Below, piece after piece: positions 48,353 through 56,498 of a stretch of 64,000 nt of DNA. This DNA comes from Thermoleophilum album (GTDB lineage: Bacteria; Actinomycetota; Thermoleophilia; Solirubrobacterales; Thermoleophilaceae): the NCBI RefSeq assembly GCF_900108055.1, contig NZ_FNWJ01000001.1, positions 558,001-622,000 of the forward strand, written 5' to 3'. Below the pieces are notes generated by a model. The model was not told the DNA's origin, made no database searches, and saw only the letters and a list, made by a program, of their open reading frames with translations. The number at the start of each line of letters is the position of its first letter. The first letter of the stretch is position 1. The position numbers were made by a program, and so were the translations under genes.

Positions 48353-50098
48353 ATGGCGCACGAGCTGTGGGTCTCTTGGCTCGGTCTCGTCGAGTACCGC
48401 GAGGCGCTTGAGCTGCAACGGCGGGTCCACGCGGCGCGCGTCGCCGATCGCATCCCTGACGTTTTGTTGCTGCTGGAGCACCCGCCGGTTTACACGTGCG
48501 GGGTTCGTACTCGTCCCGAAGACCTGCCGTTGCCGCGCGAGGAGTACGAGCGAAGGGGCATCGCCGTCCACGCGGTCGACCGCGGTGGCCGTGTCACTTA
48601 CCACGGACCCGGTCAGCTGATCGGCTACCCGATCGTGCGTGTCGGACGCGTGCGCGAGTTCGTGTCGGCGATCGAGCGGGCGCTGGTGGCGGTTTTGAAC
48701 GCCGAGGGTGTGACCGACGCCCACGTTCCGGCAAGCGACACCGGGATCTGGACAAGCCACGGCAAGATCGCCTCGATCGGTATCCGCGTGCGCGACGGTG
48801 TGTCGCTGCACGGCTTCGCCCTAAACGTCGACTGTGACCTCGAACCCTTCCGCTGGATCCATCCCTGCGGGATGAGCGAGGCAGCGATGTCGTCGCTTGC
48901 CTTGGAGGGCCATCCCGGCCGAATGCGCTGCGTGCGCCGACGCTGCGGCTACGAGCTGGCGCGCGCTCTCGGTGCGCGGCAACGGCTGGTTTCGCGCGAC
49001 CGCCTGACAGCGCTCTTGCAGCGCACCCGTGCGCGCCCGCTGGCGAGCCGGTCGCGGGCGCGCCCGGGCGGTTGGGAGACGCTCGAACTGCCTCAGGCAC
49101 GCCCCTTCCGCGACCGCAAGCCGCGCTGGTTCAAGCGACCGCGACCGGGGGGCGCGCGCTACCGCGCACTACATGCACGCATCGAAGCGGAGGGCTTGCA
49201 CACCGTTTGCCAGGAGGCCGCTTGCCCGAACATCGGTGAGTGCTGGGAGCACGGCACAGCGACCTTCATGATCCTCGGCGATGTCTGCACCCGCCGCTGC
49301 GGCTTCTGCAACGTCAAGAGCGGTAAACCGACGCACAACGATCCGCTTGAGCCGCTGAAGGTCGCCCGCCAAGTGCAGCGCATGGGTTTGCGCCACGCGG
49401 TTGTCACGAGCGTCGACCGCGACGACCTACCCGACTACGGTGCCGGCGCCTTCGCGGCGGTGATTCGAGCGATCCGCACGCTCAACCCCGGCTGCACCGT
49501 GGAGGTCCTGACACCGGATTTCCGTGGTCAAGAGATGCCGCTGGCGCGCGTGATCGCTGAGCGACCGGACGTCTTCAACCACAACGTCGAGACGGTCCCG
49601 CGCCTCTATCCGCTTGCCCGGCGCGGCTCCGACTTCGCGCGTTCCTGCCGCGTGCTGCTCAACGCCAAGCTGATGGGCGGCGAGCGAGTGAAGACCAAGT
49701 CGGGCCTGATGGTCGGCCTGGGCGAGACCCGCGAGGAGGTTCTCGAGGTGCTTTGGTTGTTGCGTGAGCACGCCGTCGAGATCGTGACTATCGGCCAGTA
49801 CCTGCGGCCTTCACGCGACCACCTGCCGGTCGTCCGCTACTGGCACCCCGAGGAGTTCCGCGAGCTCGAGCGCGAGGCGCTGGCGATGGGCTTCTCTTCG
49901 GTGGCCGCTGGTCCGCTCGTGCGCTCCAGCTATCACGCTGAGCAGACCTTGTTGGCCGCTCGCGCGGCCGGCGACGCGGGGGGCCCGACGAGCGCCTCCG
50001 CTTTCTGCTCGTCAGGACCGGCGCCCACGACTGCCGCCAAGACTCGCCCGTCTCGCCCATCAACGCGCAGCACGGTGGGCGTTACGGCAATCGCGTAG
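48353..50098 (+). CDS. lipBA: Fused octanoyltransferase (LipB) and lipoyl synthase (LipA)
   Basis: One continuous 581-residue frame. Residues 1-225 are LipB: YHGPGQLIGYPI, catalytic Lys138 in SHGKIASIG and nucleophile Cys172 in IHPCGMSE. A basic linker (about 226-262) follows. Residues about 263-535 are LipA: auxiliary-cluster cysteines 286, 291, 297 (C-x4-C-x5-C), radical-SAM cysteines 312, 316, 319 (C-x3-C-x2-C) and the terminal RSSY (524-527). The last 40 residues are low-complexity and overlap a gene on the other strand. The protein would move octanoyl from ACP to E2 and then insert both sulfurs. Nothing between the domains resembles a strong internal start. Confidence 0.95.
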   Translation: MAHELWVSWLGLVEYREALELQRRVHAARVADRIPDVLLLLEHPPVYTCGVRTRPEDLPLPREEYERRGIAVHAVDRGGRVTYHGPGQLIGYPIVRVGRVREFVSAIERALVAVLNAEGVTDAHVPASDTGIWTSHGKIASIGIRVRDGVSLHGFALNVDCDLEPFRWIHPCGMSEAAMSSLALEGHPGRMRCVRRRCGYELARALGARQRLVSRDRLTALLQRTRARPLASRSRARPGGWETLELPQARPFRDRKPRWFKRPRPGGARYRALHARIEAEGLHTVCQEAACPNIGECWEHGTATFMILGDVCTRRCGFCNVKSGKPTHNDPLEPLKVARQVQRMGLRHAVVTSVDRDDLPDYGAGAFAAVIRAIRTLNPGCTVEVLTPDFRGQEMPLARVIAERPDVFNHNVETVPRLYPLARRGSDFARSCRVLLNAKLMGGERVKTKSGLMVGLGETREEVLEVLWLLREHAVEIVTIGQYLRPSRDHLPVVRYWHPEEFRELEREALAMGFSSVAAGPLVRSSYHAEQTLLAARAAGDAGGPTSASAFCSSGPAPTTAAKTRPSRPSTRSTVGVTAIA

Positions 50099-50379
50099 CG
50101 ACGAAATAGCTCAGGGCGCTCACGCACGTCGACCTTCACCCAGGGCGTCGCGCTTCGACCCAGCAGCTCCTCCCACTCGCGACACGGCAAGCAGAGCGGC
50201 GAGCTGAAGAGCACGATCGCCTCGCCGCCCTGGTTAGCGGTGCGTGGCAGCAATCGGGGGTCGATTTGCCGTGGCCAGCGGCGACGGCGCGCGGCCTGCG
50301 CGACACCCCACCAAGCGGCGGCCGCAAGCACGATCGCCAGCAGGGCGAGAACGAGCAGCGTGCGGTCGGCGAAAGACAA
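49933..50379 (-). CDS. Membrane-anchored thioredoxin-like protein
   Basis: A 148-residue protein with an N-terminal helix (LLVLALLAIVLAAAAWWG) and a thioredoxin fold with active site C-L-P-C in LFSSPLCLPCREWEELL and the cis-Pro in AIAVTPTVLRVDG. It probably works outside the membrane in disulfide exchange. It is next to a DUF4395 membrane protein with two Cys pairs, a pairing that suggests electron transfer between them. Its last 166 bases overlap the end of lipBA on the opposite strand. Confidence 0.8.
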   Translation of the reverse strand: MSFADRTLLVLALLAIVLAAAAWWGVAQAARRRRWPRQIDPRLLPRTANQGGEAIVLFSSPLCLPCREWEELLGRSATPWVKVDVRERPELFRRYAIAVTPTVLRVDGRDGRVLAAVVGAGPDEQKAEALVGPPASPAARAANKVCSA

Positions 50380-50396
50380 GTTGCGCCCCCGCTGCC

Positions 50397-50894
50397 TCAG
50401 GCCGTAGTGCCGCCGGCCGGCGGCGCGGACGATGGGTCACGCAGGGGGATGCCGCGACGCCGCGCAAACCACGTGTAGATCTCGCAGCCGACGCAGAAGC
50501 CGGTACTGGCGGCGAGCAGCGCAAGCGCCGCGACGAGCAGGGCGAGCGCCCAGCCGAGCGTCTCGACGCCCGCCAGGAGGGCGAGCGTGGCGGCAGCGGT
50601 GAAGACGCACCCCACGATGTTCGCGAAGCGCGGCGGCCGTGCGTCCTCCAGTGGACCCTCCCCGAGGCGTGGCTGCAGCACCTCGAAGTAGAAGACGCAG
50701 GGAAGGCAGTAGCGGCGCCCGAAGATGAGCCCCACCGCAAGTTGCAGCGCGACGATCGCTACGAGTACTGGGGCCTGGAGGAGGAACGCGAGCAAACAGA
50801 CGAGGCCGACGAAGGCCTGATTCACGCGCGGTGCGCGTGCGTCGATCACGTCCGTGTCATCGTATGGGTGGGCAGTGCGGGTGGTCTGAGCCAT
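50397..50894 (-). CDS. DUF4395-type membrane protein with cysteine pairs
   Basis: A 165-residue protein with about four helices and the motifs VNQAFVGLVCLLAFLL, IFGRRYCLPCVFYFEVL, PRFANIVGCVFTAAATLALL and ASTGFCVGCEIYTWFA. Two C-x2-C pairs near membrane borders suit thiol-disulfide relay. ATG 50894 is chosen over the longer antisense-like frame. It lies 17 bases upstream of the thioredoxin-like gene, same strand, so both are probably one transcript. Confidence 0.8.
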   Translation of the reverse strand: MAQTTRTAHPYDDTDVIDARAPRVNQAFVGLVCLLAFLLQAPVLVAIVALQLAVGLIFGRRYCLPCVFYFEVLQPRLGEGPLEDARPPRFANIVGCVFTAAATLALLAGVETLGWALALLVAALALLAASTGFCVGCEIYTWFARRRGIPLRDPSSAPPAGGTTA

Positions 50895-50921
50895 CAGCAC
50901 GAATAGTGGCAAAACCGAACG

Positions 50922-51788
50922 GTGTTTCCGATAAAGGACAATCTGCCGACGCGCCGCTTCCCGGTGCTGACGGTGCTGCTGATCGTCGCCTGCACGATCA
51001 TCTATTTCGCCTTCGAGCAAGGCGGCATCGGGCTTGGACCGGTTGGCAACGAGCGCGTCATCGAATGGGGCGCGATCCCATACGAGATCACGCACCCGGG
51101 CAAGGAGTGCGTGGAGCCGCCGCCCGGGACGCGGATCGCGGCGCTTGCCGAGCGCGCCGGTACGCCGCTCGTTTGCGAGGGCCAGGAACTGAGGTTGACA
51201 ACCGCCTTCGGCGGCGAGGCGGTGGTGAAGCTGCCGGATCGCTTCCCCGCCGAGCTCACCCGCGGCGATCCACCGACGTGGCTGACGCTGTTCAGCTCGA
51301 TGTTCCTGCACGGAGGCCTCTTGCATCTGGCCGGGAACATGCTGTTCCTGTGGATCTTTGGGAACAACGTCGAGGACTCGATGGGCAGACTGCGATTCAT
51401 CGCCTTCTACCTGTTGGGCGGCCTCGCAGCGCTCGTCGCACAAGTGGCGTTCGATCCCTCCGCTGCGGTGCCGACGGTGGGAGCCTCTGGGGCGATCGCC
51501 GCGGTTCTTGGCGGCTACGCGTTGCTCTACCCGCGCGCCCGGGTCATTACGGTCGTGTTCGTGCTGTTCTTTTTCACGATCGTCGAGCTGCCCGCTCTGC
51601 TCGTTCTAGGGATGTGGTTCCTGGTGCAGCTGTTCTACGGCGCCGCAGAGCTCGGTCAGCCGCTAGGCGGTTCGGGCGGCGTCGCCTACTTTGCGCATAT
51701 CGGCGGCTTCCTGTTCGGTCTGCTTGCGATCAAGGCGTTTGCAAACCGACCGAACCGTGAGTACGACGCCAGCTACGCCTACTGGTAG
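50922..51788 (+). CDS. Rhomboid-family intramembrane serine protease
   Basis: A 288-residue membrane protein. Rhomboid marks are MFLHGGLLHLAGNMLFLWIF (with the His and Asn of loop 1/TM2), the nucleophile Ser in VGASGAIAAVLGGY and the catalytic His in YFAHIGGFLFG. A soluble insert of about 60 residues with two Cys sits after the first helix. Starts at GTG. It is divergent from the DUF4395 gene. Substrates are unknown. Confidence 0.92.
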   Translation: MFPIKDNLPTRRFPVLTVLLIVACTIIYFAFEQGGIGLGPVGNERVIEWGAIPYEITHPGKECVEPPPGTRIAALAERAGTPLVCEGQELRLTTAFGGEAVVKLPDRFPAELTRGDPPTWLTLFSSMFLHGGLLHLAGNMLFLWIFGNNVEDSMGRLRFIAFYLLGGLAALVAQVAFDPSAAVPTVGASGAIAAVLGGYALLYPRARVITVVFVLFFFTIVELPALLVLGMWFLVQLFYGAAELGQPLGGSGGVAYFAHIGGFLFGLLAIKAFANRPNREYDASYAYW

Positions 51789-51790
51789 AG

Positions 51791-51985
51791 GTGCCGGCGC
51801 GGCGCATGGCTCGCTTGCTCGTAGTGCTCGGATCGGCTGGGTTCGTCGGTCTGATCGCCGCGTTGACGCTGATCGTGATCGCCGAGCACGGCCTCGATCC
51901 GTTGACGGCACTTTCGCTGGGGCTCGTTGCGCTGATCGCGATCGGTGTGCTCGGTTCTCTGCTGACAGGTAGCAACGGCGACTAG
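51791..51985 (+). CDS. Small two-helix membrane protein
   Basis: A 64-residue protein with two hydrophobic helices (LLVVLGSAGFVGLIAALTLI and LTALSLGLVALIAIGVLGSL). It lies two bases after the rhomboid stop and two before the carboxypeptidase gene, so a common transcript is likely. ATG at 51806 is an alternative start. Function unknown. Confidence 0.65.
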   Translation: MPARRMARLLVVLGSAGFVGLIAALTLIVIAEHGLDPLTALSLGLVALIAIGVLGSLLTGSNGD

Positions 51986-51987
51986 CT

Positions 51988-53067
51988 ATGCGCTCCGGCG
52001 GCGGCCGGGAGAGCTCGTGGCGGCGTAGCCGCGGCGCTCGTGCGCGACGGCGGATCTTCACTAGGCGGCGTCGAAGCTTTCGTCGCGGCCTCCCGATGCT
52101 GCTGGTACTCGCGCTCGCTGCGCTGGCAGCAGCCTTGCAAGTCGCGGTTGTCGGGCGCGAGTCCGCCAATTCCGAGCGCCCGGGCGGCGCCGCCCGGGCA
52201 GCGACCGGCTCGTCACGGGCGCCGACCGGCGGCTTGGGCGGTGGTGGCGTGGGGGCGGCGCGCGATCCAGGCGGCTTGGTCGGGGCGGCCGAGGGCAGCG
52301 TGCGGGTGCGGCTGCGGCGGCCGCCGCGCGCGGCGGTGCTCGCGGACCTCGCGGCCGGGCGTGAACTTTTCGCTTACCGACCGCTGCGTCGGCTGCCGAT
52401 CGCCAGCCTGACGAAGATCGCCACCGCCCTGGTGGTCGTGCGGTCGGCGCCGCCGGACGCGGTGGTGCGCATCCCCAGCGCCGCCCTCCACTATTCGGGC
52501 TCAGGTATTGGCCTGCTCCGTCGGGGTATGAGGGTGCGCGTGGAAACCCTGCTGGCGGGGCTGTTGACGGTGTCCGGCAACGACGCGGCGATCGCTCTCG
52601 CGCAAACCGTCGCCCCGAGCGAGCGCGTCTTCGTCGACCGGATGAACGCGCTGGCGCGCGAACTCGGCCTGGCCTGCACGCAGTTCGTCGACCCCCATGG
52701 CCTCTCGCCGCGCGATCGTTCCTGCGCGCGCGACTTGGTGATCCTCGCCCGCGCGGCGATGGCCGAGCCGCGCATCCGCCGCATCGTCGGGCGCCGGGTC
52801 GCGACCTACCCCTTCCCGATTCGCGGGGGCAAGCTCTGGCTGGCATCGCACAACCCCCTGCTGCGCAGCGGGTACCCCGGCACCATCGGCCTCAAGACGG
52901 GGTACACGGAGGCCGCCGGGCGTTGTCTGGTGGCGGTGGTGCGACGCCGAGGTCGCACGCTCGTCGCAGTGGTGCTGGGGTCGCACGATCCCGCTCGCCA
53001 GGCGCGTGCCCTGCTCGACGCGGGGTTTCGGCAGTTGCTAGATGCTCCGCGCCGAAGCCCGCTGTGA
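51988..53067 (+). CDS. D-alanyl-D-alanine carboxypeptidase (S11 family)
   Basis: A 359-residue penicillin-binding protein. A basic cytoplasmic tail (1-35) and one helix (MLLVLALAALAAALQVAVV) are followed by a Gly/Ala-rich linker and the S11 domain (about 105-350) with SLTKIATALVV (SxxK), VSGNDAAIALA (SxN) and GLKTGYTEAAGRCLVA (KTG). It trims peptidoglycan pentapeptides outside the membrane. The long Gly-rich linker is GC-extreme. Confidence 0.93.
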   Translation: MRSGGGRESSWRRSRGARARRRIFTRRRRSFRRGLPMLLVLALAALAAALQVAVVGRESANSERPGGAARAATGSSRAPTGGLGGGGVGAARDPGGLVGAAEGSVRVRLRRPPRAAVLADLAAGRELFAYRPLRRLPIASLTKIATALVVVRSAPPDAVVRIPSAALHYSGSGIGLLRRGMRVRVETLLAGLLTVSGNDAAIALAQTVAPSERVFVDRMNALARELGLACTQFVDPHGLSPRDRSCARDLVILARAAMAEPRIRRIVGRRVATYPFPIRGGKLWLASHNPLLRSGYPGTIGLKTGYTEAAGRCLVAVVRRRGRTLVAVVLGSHDPARQARALLDAGFRQLLDAPRRSPL

Positions 53068-53119
53068 GCCCTTGACGGAGGTCGGCTCAAGCAAAACCGA
53101 GGCTCGGCCGCAGCTCGAC

Positions 53120-53968
53120 TCAGTCCCTGCCGCTCGCATGGTCGCCGCGGCGCGTGTCCGCGACGCGGAGCGCCAGCCGATACTTCACGGCCGGATATTG
53201 GCGATCGCCTCGACGTGTAACGAGCACGGTCAGCGCCTTCGACCGGTAAAGAGCCGCAACCACGCGCTGGGGGGCCAGACCTGTGGCGCATTGCCAGGTT
53301 CGCGCGCGGACCCGACGACACTTCACCGGCAAAGCGATTTCGCGCCCAGCCCCCCTCGCCGGGAGACGTAGCACCACGCTCCAGCCCTTGGGCGCTCCGG
53401 CGAGGAAAACTACGCGCAGCCGCCCGCGGCGCACGACCACCGACGGTGCTCGGATCAGCGACCGCCGCCCCGTCCGTTCTGCGCGCGCCGTGCGCTCGGG
53501 TGCGCCTTCGCGCCGATCCCTTCGCTTCTGGCTGCCGACCACGGGCGCGGTGCGCGTGTGAGCGCCGTTCGATGGCTCGGGCATACCGTGAACAGCATCG
53601 CCCGCTGAACCCCCGCGCGGTTGTTCCCCGGGTTCTCCCTGGCCATGGCCGCCCGCTCCGCCCCCTTCTTCTCCGCTCTGGCCACCCCCGCCCCTAGAGC
53701 CTTGGTCGGGGCCCACGAGTGCGCGGTCCAAGACGACAGGCACGAGCGGTCGCTCGAACGATCGCCCGTACTGCTCGCTTGCGGCCGCCCTCGTCTTACT
53801 CTCCTCCTCCGGCCGCCGCGGGAAGAGCACGGGACCCGGGTCCGCGCCGGTGCCGTCGTCGAAGCACCAATCGTCTCGGTAGTAAGGGACCGCAAAGATC
53901 GCTTGTACCGCACCAGCGGCGTAAAGCCCGGCCGCGCAATCGTGATGCGGTACACGATCGTCCCGAAG
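53120..53968 (-). pseudogene. Remnant or 5'-disrupted secreted protein
   Basis: On the minus strand a frame runs open from 53968 to a stop at 53120. The part before the first start codon (GTG 53830) already looks like protein: AGAVQAIFAVPYYRDDWCFD. A Gly-rich linker (about 53700-53600) and a basic beta-type C-terminal segment (VVVRRGRLRVVFLAGAPKG, CRRVRARTWQCATGL) follow. No start fits the upstream coding part, so the gene is probably truncated or frameshifted at its 5' end. It may equally use an undetected start. No family recognised. Confidence 0.4.
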
Positions 53969-54218
53969 TCACGCGTCGACCCTCGTGTTTAACCCAGCCA
54001 GTCCGAGCCAACCGTGTCAGGCCGCCCTCGAAGATCCACTCGGTTCCCACTGGCAGCCCCGGAGGCTGGTGTTGCCTCAGGTACGCCGAGACGCACGGCA
54101 ATAACCGCGCAAGCAGGGAGCCGTGTCGCTGTCTGCATCGTTTGCGACGAGTCCACCCCTTGTATGCGGGTTTCGCGCGTCCCCGCCCGTTCAGGTCGGT
54201 GTCGCCGGCTTGTTCCCG

Positions 54219-54931
54219 CTACCGCCCGCGAACCGTGAACGCCACCCGCCGATACACCGCGAACTCAAGCCGCGCCGGCTCCGACAAACTCACCGTGATC
54301 GTCGTGCCAACACCCCGCGGCAACCGAGAAGCAAACACACCACCCGACCGCGCAACCGAAAACACCGAACGCGACACACCAAATCCCCGCAACACAGGGG
54401 CCGAGCGATCAACCACCCCGGAACCCGAACCAGCCGAGCCCAAGCCGCCCGAACCCGAGCAGGCGAGGCGGGACCCACAGACTCCAAATACCTAGCGACC
54501 ACAAAATGCCCAACACCTGGACGGCCGCCGGCGCCCGCCACCACAATCCGCCCATCCGGCTGCAAAGCGAGCCCGTACGCCGAGTCGCGCGCACCCGACC
54601 AGAACGATCCCCGAGGTCGGTTGCGACCTTCCCGCCACTGCCGAACGAGGTGTCGAGGGAACCATCAGGGTTGTAGCGGGCAACAACGAAATCCTTGTCG
54701 ATCCCACCAACCACCACAAGCTTGCCGTCCGACTGCAGCGCACTCGCCCGGGCCTCCGCACCGCTACCCGGGATCCGTAAACACAAAGCCCGTACCACCA
54801 AACGACAAGTCCAGATCACCATTAGCCGCAAACGCCGCACCAACCCCCAAACACAAGCCCCACTAACGCCACAAAACCACCGCACCCAAAACCCGCCGCA
54901 GACAAACACCCAAACCCAGCCGCCTAACCAT
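54219..54931 (-). pseudogene. Frameshifted Delta-60-repeat secreted protein
   Basis: Starting at ATG 54931 (MVRRLGLGVCLRRVLGAVVL, a signal-peptide-like start), pieces of Delta-60 repeats occur in different frames: ANGDLDLSFGGTGFVFTDPG, then ALQSDGKLVVVGG with DFVVARYNPDGSLDTSFGSG, then LALQPDGRIVVAGAGG with GHFVVARY, and finally GTTITVSLSEPARLEFAVYR. At least three shifts are needed to join them, and a TAG at 54219 interrupts a tail that continues in frame (GWTRRKRCRQRHGSLL) toward 54100. Intact relatives are repeat-rich secreted proteins. The minus strand is G and T rich, unlike neighbours. Sequencing error cannot be excluded. Confidence 0.75.
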
Positions 54932-55072
54932 CAGCACCCGCCGATCAGCTCCCGGCCGAACCCGCCGAAACCTCCTGAAGCGAGCGCGCTGCCGCTTCTA
55001 CCACACCCCGCCAACACCCCGCAAGCAAGCGGGGAGACAGAACTAGCCACACCCAGCGCGAGCAACACCCGA

Positions 55073-55145
55073 TGGAGCCAGCCGGACTCGAACCGGCGAC
55101 CTCCTGCGTGCAAAGCAGGCGCTCTTCCAGCTGAGCTATGGCCCC
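55073..55145 (-). tRNA. tRNA-Ala (anticodon TGC)
   Basis: Minus-strand cloverleaf: acceptor GGGGCCA/TGGCTCC, D arm AGCTCAGCTGGAAGAGC, anticodon arm CCTGC-TTTGCAC-GCAGG with anticodon TGC, T arm GCCGGTTCGAGTCCGGC, discriminator A. CCA is not encoded. The decayed-gene region lies directly downstream of its 3' end. Confidence 0.95.
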
Positions 55146-55323
55146 GTGGCTGCCGGTTGACGATGGTACGCGCTCGTCGGTCGCGGTGTGCCGACAGCGG
55201 TCCGACGATCGTCCATCCTCGGCCTTCAACCTCTCATGGGCGACGCCTAACGGCCGAGATAGCTCCTACGACGGCCAGGAGGGTCCGTCTCAGATAGGCG
55301 GCATCGGGACGCCGCAACTGCCG

Positions 55324-55355
55324 AACGGGGGTCGCCGGGGCGGGCGGCCCCCGTT
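55324..55355 (-). terminator. Terminator-like hairpin after the acidic-tail gene
   Basis: A 13-bp stem (AACGGGGGTCGCC with GGCGGCCCCCGTT, one G-U pair) around a six-base loop, about 20 bases after the stop of the minus-strand gene at 55376. The T run is short. It also would stop transcription entering from the right toward tRNA-Ala. Confidence 0.55.
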
Positions 55356-55375
55356 TCCGTCTCCGCTCGCGACCA

Positions 55376-55963
55376 CTAATCGAAATCGAAGTCGCGCGGC
55401 GGCCCGTGCTCGAACCACAAGCGATCGTGCTCGGGCGTGTCGCGTAGGAAGTCGGGCGTTTCGTCAAGCGGGTCCGCGGACAGTTGGTCGGCTGCCGCCG
55501 CTTCCGCAGCCGAGTCGGCAGGACCGGCCTGTTCGGCTGGCGGTGGCGGCTCTTGGTGACCCGGCGGCTCGAACCAGTCCTCCTCGAGCAGAACCGTGGG
55601 ATGCTCATCGAGCGCAGCGGGCGACCCCGACGCCGGCGGATCCGGCTGCGGGGCGGGCGAGACTTCGGCCAGCGGCTCCGGCGGCCCCTCGGACGGCGGC
55701 GCCACTTCCTCGAGTACGAATTCGTCAGGGCGTTCGCGCTCGGCAGGCGAAGGTTGCACTTCCGACGAGGCAGCCGCCGGCGGCTCCGACGGCAGCGAAG
55801 GTGCCTCCCGCTCCGGTAACGAAACGGCTTCCTGCTCAGCGCTAGAAACGCCCCCGAGCGGTCCGAACGCTTCCGCCGCCTTGCGGCGGATCTCCTCCTC
55901 GCTCGCCCCGTGCTTGCGCTTAAGTTCGAGATGCTCGCGGATGGCGTCCTCGAGCAGACCCAT
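55376..55963 (-). CDS. Hypothetical protein with helical head and acidic Pro-rich tail
   Basis: A 195-residue protein. The N-terminal 35 residues, MGLLEDAIREHLELKRKHGA then SEEEIRRKAAEAFGP, form amphipathic helices; the rest is disordered, rich in Pro, Glu and Ala, and ends acidic (EHDRLWFEHGPPRDFDFD). From memory, a similar head occurs in many Thermoleophilia proteins of unknown function; that recollection was not checked. It lies alone between two tRNA-Ala genes. Role unknown; the acidic end could be a docking segment. Confidence 0.8.
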   Translation of the reverse strand: MGLLEDAIREHLELKRKHGASEEEIRRKAAEAFGPLGGVSSAEQEAVSLPEREAPSLPSEPPAAASSEVQPSPAERERPDEFVLEEVAPPSEGPPEPLAEVSPAPQPDPPASGSPAALDEHPTVLLEEDWFEPPGHQEPPPPAEQAGPADSAAEAAAADQLSADPLDETPDFLRDTPEHDRLWFEHGPPRDFDFD

Positions 55964-56181
55964 CGGGCTCGTACCTTAGCGGCACGACTGGTCGCCATTC
56001 GCGGTTCGCGGCGACCCCGGCTCCCGAACACGAGTGGGGCGGACTCGCCAACCGAGCGCCGCTAAGGGATCTCGAGGGTATCGAGCAAGCGCCGGCGTCG
56101 CGGCCTCTCGCCCGCCTGGCGCTACCATTGCCTTCCGCCTGCTGCTTGCCTCGTCGACAGCGCATCAGCAGGCCGCCTCGT

Positions 56182-56254
56182 GGGGCTATAGCTCAGTTGG
56201 GAGAGCGCCTGGATCGCACCCAGGAGGTCGCCGGTTCGAGTCCGGCTAGCTCCA
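56182..56254 (+). tRNA. tRNA-Ala (anticodon CGC)
   Basis: Plus-strand cloverleaf: acceptor GGGGCTA/TAGCTCC, D arm AGCTCAGTTGGGAGAGC, anticodon arm CCTGG-ATCGCAC-CCAGG with anticodon CGC, T arm GCCGGTTCGAGTCCGGC, discriminator A. CCA is not encoded. It reads GCG codons, frequent in this GC-rich genome. The 244 bases that follow (56255-56498) show no gene I can support. Confidence 0.95.
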
Positions 56255-56498
56255 CTCGTACTCCCTCTCTGATTAATCCCTGCTACGCGTGGGGTGCTTG
56301 GATTTGAGCGGAGTTGCGATCTGCTTGCGATCGCTGTCGCTGGTAGGCGCGCGTAGCCGGCCGAGAGGTCACTGCTCGGTGACTGTCCCGACCTTCGTGA
56401 CGATCAGACGATCACCCGGGCTTGGCGAATCCCTTGTCAGCTTCACACCCTCGCGCGGCGATTCCAAGCGCGGCGCGAGCGCGGCGGACAGGCGGACC

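Noticed and set aside
55073-56254. Two inverted tRNA-Ala genes considered as the ends of a mobile element
   Set aside because: The similarity ends at the tRNA borders, anticodons differ, and the gene between them appears to be ordinary chromosomal content with no recombinase.
56255-56498. Short minus-strand frame after the monooxygenase, ending DRLIVTKVGTVTEQ
   Set aside because: Only about 27 codons from a GTG, weak ribosome site and no recognisable similarity; not enough to call a gene.
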